Part shown: in pieces, positions 39,638 through 49,672 of the stretch
How positions within the stretch are numbered: position 1 is the stretch's first letter
How the letters are laid out: the number at the start of each line of letters is the position of its first letter
From: Eretmocerus hayati
Lineage: Eukaryota > Arthropoda > Insecta > Hymenoptera > Aphelinidae
Length of the DNA stretch: 64,000 bases
Assembly: GCA_029851415.1 (NCBI GenBank)
Contig: CM056741.1
Location: forward strand, 174,761,021-174,825,020
Reading direction: 5' to 3'
Position numbers and translations under genes: made by a program
The notes under the pieces: model-generated
What the model saw: only the letters and a program-made list of their open reading frames with translations
Told to the model about the DNA's origin: nothing
Database searches by the model: none

Positions 39638-40046
39638 CACTGAGAAAAAATTCTTGGTCGTACGGCCATGCGTATTGTCGTACGACCAGAATGGTATTTG
39701 CTGCAGAACAATACCGATTTTGTTATCGCATCAATCTATCAGAACGATTTGGTGATCTGGTAATAGAGCCAGAATAGTTAAATATAACGCATATATTTCA
39801 AATGCCCCGATACTTGATGAATTAACAGTCATAGTACGGTTCTTTTGCTACAAATGCTACCAATTTTTTGCACGGGATAGCACCGCAAAGGGACAAATAT
39901 AATCCAACGATTTTTTAGGTTATTCGTGCCAGATTAGTTCAATAACAAAATTATTTTGCTGTGGTGTCAATCCAGTATTGGTCTGACGGCAATACCACGT
40001 AACAATACAGTCGTATTGTTCCGACGGCAATATTTTATTCTCAGTG
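39638..40046 (+). mobile_element. MITE family A, copy 2
   Basis: 409 bp with intact termini CACTGAGAA and TTCTCAGTG, flanked on both sides by TA, a likely 2-bp target duplication. It lies in the same orientation as copies 1 and 3 and inside the croc intron. Confidence 0.85.
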
Positions 40047-40497
40047 TACAGCTGATCGCTATTCAATCAAACGAGCTATTTTACAGTGTGTTCTTGAAAG
40101 GAATCAGATACTTTGATCCCACCAAAATTGTGTTTCATCTTATCCTCAAAAATAATTCGCTTCGTGAAATGTAAGAGGATGCCAGAGGCAGTAAAAAAGC
40201 GAAGAAAAAGGATCCCTTGTTCTCTCAACTTATCAAAACCGTCAATGAATTTTGACAACAAGCAGTACAGTGGCCATAAGATATAGGTCTTGAATTTGTT
40301 CATCCGCACGAAACTGATATTTTTTCTCCTTTTCTCATCTCCATGATTTCCCATCAGATCGTCTCGAACTTTATCAGTGAATGATTGAAGAAATCCTTGA
40401 GAAACGTGTGCGTATCTAATCTGGCAGGAGTTTCTCAGGTGAAAATCTAGACCAACTTATTTGCATTTTGAATTTTGTCATTGAACAGTCTGGTCTG

Positions 40498-40898
40498 CAC
40501 TGAGAAAAAAAATTTGGTCGTACGGCCTTGCGTTTTGCCGTACGATCAAAAAGTGGTATAGTTAGGAGAGCAATACCGATTTTGTCATCACCCCAATTCA
40601 TCAGATCGGTTTGGCAGTCTGGTGTTACTGCCAGAATGAATAAACGTGGCATATATATTTCAAATGCTCTGATAGTTGATGAATTCACAGTCACATTACG
40701 GCTATTTTGCCACAAAAGCTACCAGATTTTTGCCCAGAATGGTGCCGGTAAAGGGACAAATATAATCGAAAGATTTCTAGGTTATTCGCGTGCAATAACA
40801 AAATCATTTTGCTATGTGACAATCCAGTATTGGTCTGGCGGCAATACCACGTAACAATACAGTCGTATTGTGCTCACGGCAATATTTTTTTCTCAGTG
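40498..40898 (+). mobile_element. MITE family A, copy 3
   Basis: 401 bp with the same termini, flanked by TG on both sides. It is closest to copy 1 internally (GCGTTTTGCCGTA, AAAAGTGGTATAG). It sits 451 bp downstream of copy 2 in the croc intron. Confidence 0.85.
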
Positions 40899-43196
40899 TG
40901 AGGTTCTCTTTGCTTCGGCCGAGGCTTCAGCACGCATAGCGACGCACGAATGAGTCAAGAAGTTGTATAGAAGATGAATTTTTCATATTAACGGTCAGCT
41001 GCCGTCGGGTCGGAATTATCAGAACATCATATTTTCACTGAAATATACTTAAACAAATGTGCCTACTCTTATCGTTACGAAAAATTCTCCGGGATAACTC
41101 TTCGAGGTTTGGTGGCAGTCTTTTCCACCTTACCGCGATGATGAATTTTCAATGTCGGTGTAAATTTTGAGAAATGTTTTGAAAGTAGTTGAGGATGCCA
41201 AAAGTTATTTTCATGATTGGAATGATTTCTTCTTTCTTGTGTTCAGTTTGAAATATAGAGGTCAGTGGACTTTTTCTTCAGCTTTCAAATTATTTGATAA
41301 AATACTCTTTTGAGGGTGAACTTTTTTGGTGAGGAACTTCTGTTTTCAAAAAGGGGATATATTATTTCTCAAACAATGAAGTCTTCAATAATTGCTTATC
41401 CATCCAATAAAGTGTAGAAATTTATCTATAGTGTATGATGATCTAACACGAGTCTCGAAATTAAAGATGTCAGCTCGAATTCTCAAGGTCTACTGCTCAG
41501 TGATACCACCATAAAGTTACTCAATTTTGTGTAGTGGATACTAAAATTCTTAAAATCTTGATGAAATGAAAAGTTGACTTCCAATGCGATATGAGTTTTA
41601 AATTCTTGAATCATCGTGCGGGTCGATTTGAATCACATCTTTTTGAGCATGGCATCTCCTTTGATTTCACAGTTTGCTCAGAAACAGATGGATTCTCGAC
41701 AGTCAAAAAAGATTTGTCTGGTTTATTTCATGCTCATTTCGAAACTTTGAACGAATAAGTTGGGTCGCAGAAAGTCATTAGAATCGCTGCATTGAAACTT
41801 GTCTTTACAGACCATATCTTTAGATCCTGCAACTATTGTCAGAGCCTGCGTTTAGTAGCTACAGGAATAATGATTTGAGAAATTTATTTCATAACCAAAA
41901 GTGCACGGTGGTTGACATATTGCAGACTTGAGGGCCATGTGAAGGATTTTTAAGACAATATTTGAGCGCACTTTTGATTTTGCCACCTTCACATTTGACA
42001 AATGATGTCAGATGATATAGCACATTTGTAAACAGAGAGATTCATAATAGTACTAGAGAATAAGTATCCCAGGATCATAATTACACATTAACAATGGTCT
42101 TTCATGATAGGGCTCATCGAATGCGATTCCTTCCAATGCTCTTATTTTGTGTTTTTCCATCTCAAATGTCCATTTTCAGGAGCTCCTCATCTTGCTTAGA
42201 ACTCTCATCAACAGATTTCTTCTTGATCCGTACATCATTTTACGCAAGCGATTCGTGGTACCCAAGGCAAGATTCGATCCACGCAGATTTACTGCGATAA
42301 AATTTTTTTCAATTTCCAGAAAATTGGTGGAACGACTTTAGCTGGATTTGGGTTATACTTTACGCTCATTCTCTTTATCACAATCATACTAGATCAGAAA
42401 TTGTATGCACGAAAATCCAAGACATAGTTGAGAAATTGAAAATCGGTTAAGGGGCACAAGTAAGTCCCTTTAGGAAAAATGACTCAAATCCTGGGTCAAA
42501 AAGCAATATTTGCAGCAATACAGTTCAAAATACATGTAAGCGATCTGCTATTTCCTCACATGCACTGTAATTAAATTTCTAGTCAATTTTCTCTTCCACA
42601 CAGCTGATAGAAAATAGTGTTAGATTATTCAGACTATAGTTTGTGATTTTTGCATCTTCGTGATAATTACAACCCTCGCAATAAGTTCTAATCGGCCATT
42701 TAACTCGGTGATGGAAAACTAACATTTCCCGCCCCTGTATCAAAATCTTCTATTCTATTATTACATTTGTCATCACTGCTTTCCAGGATTGAGGAGGTCC
42801 TTTCGTCCTCTCTATAAAAACAAATTTTCATATCCATTGTACGTTTGAGAATCTGATCCCCGCGCAAAACGAGAGACTCCGCGAGTCACAAATTTATTTT
42901 TCTGATCTTTTCATTGGTACCACTCTATCACACCTGAGCTTGCTGTTTCTATTATTCATACACACAAAAATGATTCAAATTGTTTTTTCCGTAATTTGAT
43001 GAGAGAGATTTTCATGATCGGCCCAGACTCTACGTAATAATCATTAACCGACCTCGTGTTCGAGCCGAGACTTTTTTCAAGATCAGCACTCTTCAATCCC
43101 ATTCCTTGTTCAAATAAAGGCTCAAACTTCACAACCCGGATAGAATAAAATTCACGAAATTCGTTTCTGAAAAACAAAAAATTTGTATGATTTCAG

Positions 43197-43329
43197 ATCG
43201 AGTCCGCCAACGTCGTCGTTATCGTCGGGTGCTGCACCGTCGCCTCCGCTCTATCACCACAGATACTATCAGGATTGCAATGCCGTAAGCACGAGTGGTA
43301 ATTTACCAATAACGTTACACAAATACTGA
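43197..43329 (+). CDS. croc: croc exon 2 to first in-frame stop
   Basis: The base A at 43197 completes the Arg codon split by the intron. Then 43 codons follow to TGA at 43327-43329. The segment is Ser/Pro-rich, then contains LYHHRYYQDC, and ends LPITLHKY. The tyrosine/Asp-Cys pattern recalls the extreme C terminus of vertebrate FoxC proteins as I remember it. It is the only continuation found with a good acceptor in the right phase, and the standard product would be 539 residues. The frame does not end as coding-like sequence at this TGA; see the next entry. Confidence 0.85.
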
Positions 43330-43497
43330 GAATACCGAAATTCAAGATCCCTTACACGGGATCTTGAACAGAATCATCATCATCAACCACAATCAAATTC
43401 CATCGGCAATGGTGGTAATCAATTCGATCCCAATTTGGTATACGTTAAGCAAGAATGGATTCCTGCCAATGACGACTTTTCCAAAGAGTGGAATTGA
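43330..43497 (+). CDS. croc: Probable stop-readthrough extension of croc
   Basis: In the frame of exon 2, 55 further codons follow the TGA at 43327-43329 and end at TGA 43495-43497. The extension has a charged start (TRDLEQ), a HHHQPQSNS stretch like the body of the protein, an Asn/Gly-rich part, and the terminal block NLVYVKQEWIPANDDFSKEW. VKQE fits the SUMO consensus (hydrophobic-K-x-E). A perfect hairpin starts 11 nt after the first TGA. Readthrough would yield 595 residues, counting the decoded stop. Alternatives are a sequencing or assembly error in a sense codon, an unseen splice variant, or an ordinary 3' UTR that is open by chance. Confidence 0.6.
   Translation, partial: EYRNSRSLTRDLEQNHHHQPQSNSIGNGGNQFDPNLVYVKQEWIPANDDFSKEWN
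43341..43368 (+). promoter_or_regulatory. RNA hairpin after croc TGA, putative readthrough element
   Basis: TTCAAGATCCC (43341-43351) pairs perfectly with GGGATCTTGAA (43358-43368) around the 6-nt loop TTACAC. The stem begins 11 nt after the TGA. Stem-loops in this position promote stop readthrough in known insect cases such as Drosophila headcase, although there the structure is larger. Confidence 0.6.
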
Positions 43498-44850
43498 GAT
43501 ATATTAGGAATCTTGGCTGATTTCATCGCTCATAGTGATCATTATACCCAAAAAGTCATTTTTTGACGAAATGGTGTATGGTGAGCGACGGTTGGTGAAA
43601 ATGTGAAATGAATTGATTTTTGGATTGATGTGAGCCAATTTGATGAGGTGAAATGTGTGAAGGAAAAATTTTACTGATAGGTCAGAAGGAGCTTTTTGAA
43701 TTGTGTTCAGATTTGATTACGAATTTTTGTTGTAAAATATGGTGATTATATATTAATCGCGGGAAATTTGTTGTAGGGGTCATTGTTGTGTATTTTTTAG
43801 GCGACTTTCTAATTGATAAATATAACACGGTACACCAGTGTATACGATGACGGTGACGTTTTGTATATAATAGATGATATATAGATCTAGTGGTTGGTAA
43901 TATTTAGAGAACCAGTGAATTCAATTCTGAACGCAGTTAATTTCGCGGATGGCATTTTAGATCGTCAGTGCGTTGAGATTTTATAAAAATTCAAGAATAG
44001 CTGAAGTATTAAATTATCAAATACATATCTTGATTTTCGTTGCAATATTGAGAAATAATTACCGAATTAGTGTGATGAAAAATTTTTTTTATCCTGTTAC
44101 TACTGACTCAGATACAATAATTGTGTATTTTTCTCGTTCAATCCTCGTGAGTTTGACGTTGAAGCAGATCATTGAACTTTGACTTGCCAAATTGTACGTC
44201 ATTAAACTGTATCGATCATTTTTGACTCACGTGAAAACAAAATTTGAGTTAATTTTGGAGGAAAAATTTGACTTTTCTTAGGAATTTCATGACGTATCAG
44301 TGAAGCAGGGTCAAGGTAAAATCTCAACCTCTTCTCACGATTTTATGTACAGCCTGGTTAATTTTTGCGTCCACGTGCCATCTGTGCAAACTATTTGGAT
44401 GCATTTGAGTTATATACGCTGAGTAAACAGTATCGACACCTGTTTTGCTATCATTTGTCATTCCAAGTCATCCTGAGGACGAGCTAAAAAGTCGTTAAAC
44501 TTTCTGATTGAATTCTGCCTTTCAATCGTTCATTGGCTGTTTCGATCATTGAAATCATAACAATTCCAACTTGCTAAAATTCCATTTCAAATTCTTTATC
44601 ACTGCAGAAATAGTTTTTTTTTCCTGACAGTGATGGTTTCGAACAATTATTCAAAAAGTTGTTCTTGGCTGGATAGGTGAATTTTGAGCATTACAACAAA
44701 ATTCGCTATAATTCTGGAACTCGAACATCTATAGCGTATAGAATCAAATGAAAATTTCTGGTGGGTGAAACTCTAAAACCGTATCGATTCAGTTGTATGA
44801 AAAGTGAGTATAGTGTATGATAGAATTGTAATAAAAAAATAGTTGTAGAT
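43498..44850 (+). other. croc: Likely croc 3' UTR
   Basis: AT-rich and without a gene. The first convincing poly(A) signal I see is AATAAA at 44830-44835, followed by a GT-rich stretch (GTTGTAGATGTGTATAG). The true 3' end could lie further on. Confidence 0.4.
44830..44835 (+). terminator. Possible croc poly(A) signal
   Basis: Canonical AATAAA followed within about 10-25 nt by GT-rich sequence. Other AATAAA copies near 45340 and 46075 are alternatives. Confidence 0.35.
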
Positions 44851-47800
44851 GTGTATAGTTTGATCATGTGCATTTACGAAAAAAGAGCTGAGATATTTAT
44901 TATTATTGATATGTAGTTATGAAAATGAATGATATCGGTTATTCATTCTTAGTGTGAATAGATAAGAATATTTCAAAGTTGACGAGATAGATCGACTGCG
45001 TAAAATACGAATACTGATCGCTTGAGTATATATTGATTCGAGAGTGCGATTTATCGTGGTTAATTGTAGTTCACTATATCAACGCATCTCGAGCTTAAAA
45101 ATGTCCATTTTATGTCTGCAAAGTTGCCCCTTCGACGCAAAATGAGAATTTGTGTGATTTTCGATTCTCTTCTATTCGTGGTTTCAAAACGAATATGCAA
45201 TGAGAGTCTTCGAATCACAAAGACTTTTTATGTTTAATCGGATTTAATTGAATTTTTCTTATAATTTTCACAATTTCGAGAAGGTGTGTATGGAGGATCA
45301 GATCGGGAAGAATTTTAATAGAATTTTGATCGAAATTTGAATAAAATCCGTTAGGAACTGGCACCACCAATCTTTAACTTTCGAAGAAAATTCACAAAAT
45401 GCCCAGAAGAATGGCAATCGCATAACCCGCGTCATCAAATTCTATTTTTTAATTTTTACCAGTGATACTGCTTTTTTTTATCCACGGCCAAAAAAATAAA
45501 AAAGCAACCTCGTCAATCTAGAATCACCTGAATGAATGTAACATATTAGAATGCGATGACGTATATACATCATGAGTGAGAGAAATCTCAATCAAAAGCA
45601 AAGGAATTTTAGGCAACTGAACAACATCAGATGAATCGTTGCCTGCGATGAGTTGTAATCTTATTGATGATAATAATGTGTCACAATTTCGTGTGCACAT
45701 GAAGGATATTGAATAGATAGCTGAACGAATCAATATTTCATTCGTTTGAAAACTTTTACTGTATTATATTGAGATGTCATCAGAAAAGTTAGAGGCATCA
45801 TCCATTCTTTTGTGACAATCGATGGTGAATGTGTACGTCTCAATTGAAAACGAATGTCATCGTGTGGGTGCAGTTATATTAATGGATATTTTTTAGAGCT
45901 CGAGATTGTTAGATCTCTGTGTGTGTAAAATAGATGACGAAATTGAAAATATTTATTCGATGAAATTGTACATTAGCAAAATTAGCAAGTATAAGAATTT
46001 AGAGAACTATCGATATAACTATATATTGTGGTAGTTTAAAGGATGAATGAGTGCATCGAGCGAAATTTGAATTAAATAAAATTTCGCGAGAACTGAACGT
46101 CATTTTTATGATATCCTGATCGTTATTATAATTATAAATAATGCGGAATTATTAGTACGTAGAAATTATAAGAATAAACTCATTATCGATCGAACATTAT
46201 TGTATTGACTTTCATTTACAATCCTGAGACGTAATAACGTATGACATCACCGTTACAAAAAAAAAGTATGACATCTCACATTATTGAACATATTTTGAAA
46301 AAAAAAAATAATGACAATGTATAAAAGTATAGAAACAAGATTCCAAACAAAATTTAGATGATCAAGCTGATCAGCTCAGAATCACGTCTACGAATTGTAA
46401 TGAGAGAATCGATTCATTTTCATTTTTGAATATGATTTCTGAATTCATTAACGATTATCATTAAAACTGAAAACTTTTCTGACGCGAAATTTAAATATTT
46501 TCTATCCATGCAGGATAATATTGTTAATTGCAATTTTTTACTTTCTTGCATTCTCAAAACTATATGCCTGCCATTGTTTGGATTTCAACTTTCTGACTGA
46601 GCATAGAAAAACAATTGGAGAAATTTACTGGCAATAAGTAATTTTTTATAAGAGTATTGAAAATGTCTGTTTTGAATTTCGCTTTGAAGAACGATATTCG
46701 AACCAAAGTCTTCGCAAATCCGTCAATCACACTTAACACAATTTCGAGATATAAATATCCTCATGAATATTATTCGGCGTAAAAACCATACCTGCATTTC
46801 AAATTGTTTGAGAATGTTAGGATTTTTTGCTAGACGCAAAAGATCTGTTTTCTCGTTTTTTTTTTTAAATCTGGGCAACATATTCGAAGAGTTAGCTCAA
46901 AACGAAGCTTGGATTCGTGTTCAGACGCTCATTTTTCTTCTGGAAAGAATATTTGAATACCTTGTAGAAACGAGAATTTGGGGTTTCCTAGTTATTTTCG
47001 AGAAACTAGGGTTATTGCAGAAGTAGGATTTTTTTGTGTGCGTATTTTCGAAGTTAAAGACACGCTCATTAGAAATGATTTCTACGAGGGTTTCTATCAT
47101 ATAACTGTGCTGATCCAAAAAATATCTACACCTCAATATAATTCAACGTAGAATTGTTCGAATCTGCGATGTCCGAAATTAGCGTCGGGTGTAGATCCGA
47201 TTGTTTGTACTAATTTTTTGCAGAAATATGTCTAATCTTTCGTTAGCCCTCTGAACGTTCGTCGAAATTTGTGGCTTGATTATTTTTCGTGATGCACATT
47301 AGTCAAGTATGTGAGCGTCGTTTTGCCCTATACAAAGCATGCAAACTCCCTCTTTTATCAATAATCCTTGTTGTTAAAAAACTACAAAAGCAAATTTTGT
47401 TTGTGGCATAGACCCAAGTATGACTTTCTGACGCGAAATGATCGTCTAAACACGACTCGGTGCTCCGGTGTGAGCTACTACCGACTACCACGTAAGAGAC
47501 TTTGCGTATAGGCCAAGAAAACTTCTTAAATTTGAATTTTTTTTTCTCCATGTAGCTAAGAATTCTCACGTTCTGGAGCATTTTGGAGCTCGGATTTGGT
47601 GTTTACGCCGAAATTCTTATTAGTTCATCATCGTCCGGCTAATACGATATTCCGACCTCAAAAATGTGTTGTCCAGCATTTTTGATTCTTTTTCAAATTA
47701 TTCTATCAATGAATTATCAAATTCTAATTTTGACCACCCAAAACCCAAACGAGAATATTCAGAACTGGGTTTCTAACCAGAAATTAAACTTGAAATCTCG

Positions 47801-47950
47801 CAATATTTGTACTATCGAAAAAAAAAAAAATAGTCAGGATAGCAGAGTTCATGATTTGGAACAAAATTTCGATATATATTTTAGTGTCGAACTAGATGAC
47901 TCCAAATAATTTAACAAATACGTCCAAAAGGTGATACTCGGATATACTAA
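44851..47950. other. Intergenic, nothing recognised
   Basis: Strongly AT-rich. No supported gene, and short open frames only. Confidence 0.4.
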
Positions 47951-48184
47951 AAGAGCTCTTGTGATAGCCAACATTCAAACAATGCCCAGCATCCCGATGG
48001 ACCTCCACGAACACTACACAAGTCCTTGGCCGGCGGCGGTGGCGGCAATGCTTATACGTCCAAAAGCCTCTGTCCCCTTATTCCAAGCACGTGTTTTGGC
48101 AGATGTGGACCTCGCTCAAATCCAAATCTCAAACCCCTGCAGGACTCCTACCGAAGTAGTCGTCGTGTGGTCCGCTCTTTTATT
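47951..48184 (+). other. G+C-rich exon-like open frame
   Basis: 78 codons between TAA (47948-47950) and TAG (48185-48187), with a Gly run (GGGGGNAYTSKS), several Cys and an Arg-rich end. A second plus frame is also open. The base composition differs sharply from its surroundings. It could be an exon or decayed gene fragment. No convincing splice sites or homology are visible. Confidence 0.2.
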
Positions 48185-48310
48185 TAGCCTGGTATACGAT
48201 TTTAAAACGTAACGGATCATTGGCGACTATTCCATTCTCATTAATGCTCCAATACCCTAGAAAATCTATGTGCGACTGATGCTGAGAGGGACAAAATGTG
48301 ACCTGCCTTG

Positions 48311-48348
48311 ATGACGACGATCATGATGATGATGATGATGATGATGAT
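48311..48348. repeat. (GAT)n microsatellite
   Basis: About 11 tandem GAT units with minor variation. Confidence 0.9.
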
Positions 48349-49672
48349 TTGACCGATGTCTGCTGCCGCTTTGGAGTATACTTATTAGTGGCTGAAAGAT
48401 GACTGGCGTTTGGTAGGATATCTTTATTGTGTATTACGAGCTGGCTGGTGCTTTTGGAGTTGTACACAGAGATAGGCGAGGAGATAGGTATTTCCTGCTA
48501 TGTGCGTCTATGATCGAAGAATTATATTGCTGACTCGAATGATCAGGAATTGATTTTGGTCGAGCTGAGGTTTTAATTCTGATTCGCAGATGCGATAAAA
48601 TACTGAACTATGATGGTTCTGCAGGTGAGTTTGAAAAGTGAATCAGTGGACGAAAGGAGTTGAAAGTGTTCTCCAAAATTTCATTCTCTACCAATCATCA
48701 TGTGAAATCTACCATTAAAAATTCTTCATCATGCCCATGACAGTCTTGATTTTCTCAATAAATGATCGATGACATGTATAGTTTTTTCGTTTATCGCTCT
48801 ATAATGATCGTGGTAACCTGTAACATGCGCTTGAATCCAGATGAGTCCCACTTGAAAAGGATGTGAAAATGGAAAAATTTAGGCAAGGTTCTGGAGTGAG
48901 CTGTAAAATTAATGTTTTTATAAAAGTCCATCCGAGCACGACTCCGAGACCGAATTCATAAACAGACTACTATTTAACTTCCAAAATCAAACTCTCTTGG
49001 TACCATTCACTCCTGTAATAACTAATTGCTGATATCGCCGCGTTATCCGACATTTTTGACAAATTTGGATAGAGACGATTTTATTTAAACCGGTAAAGAT
49101 TTGTATCTCAATTCACATTCATGGAATTAACCCTCGTGGAATATCATTGTTGTAAAAATATAAGACTTTTCTATTTGAAACCCCCATGCAACTAATTCAT
49201 ATTCCTTGTATGAAATTCTCGATGACTGTTAATGATGGCAATTTTCAGATTCAACGCCAACATTCAAACCATTTCCCGAGGTGAGTTACTTTTCTTTATA
49301 GTTGTCATTCGTCAGTCATGGACAATTACAAGAAAACTTGATATTCATTCTGTCGATAATAAGATCAACGTCAAACCGTGAAAAACTGCGCAGTCACCCC
49401 AAATACAATATTCCATTTACTTTATTCTTATAATAGGAGACAAACCCTAATTAAAATGTTTGTGCAGGAAGGAGTCTAGACATCGACTCACGATGACCAT
49501 GCACTATTGAGATTCATCAAATGTATATATTTTTCTCATCAGGTTCCATTTGGCGAGGTGATACGTGGACACCTTAAACCCATGTGAATTTTATTTCCTG
49601 ATACAGAAATCAGTCCTGTCATCGATTATTTTTGATCCATATATCTATCATGGGACTGATGAGATTACATGG
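48349..49672. other. Intergenic, nothing recognised
   Basis: AT-rich, no supported feature. Confidence 0.4.

Larger units (their letters stand above)
38195..43196 (+). other. croc: croc intron, 5002 bp
   Basis: Donor GTGAGT at 38195 and acceptor TGATTTCAG ending 43196, phase 2. It holds two MITE-A copies (39638 and 40498) and otherwise AT-rich DNA without recognised genes. The open frames within it, including 64 codons at 42147-42341, lack support. Confidence 0.85.

Noticed and set aside
43327..43329. TGA read as selenocysteine
   Set aside because: No Sec-type protein family or SECIS-like 3' structure was seen, and Sec is lost in many insects. General readthrough fits better.
43341..43368. 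Hairpin as a transcription terminator
   Set aside because: Bacterial-type terminators do not apply in this nuclear insect context, and no T run follows; its position after the TGA fits translation control better.
48311..48348. Short-spaced repeats as a CRISPR array
   Set aside because: Simple GAT microsatellite with no spacers, in a eukaryotic genome.
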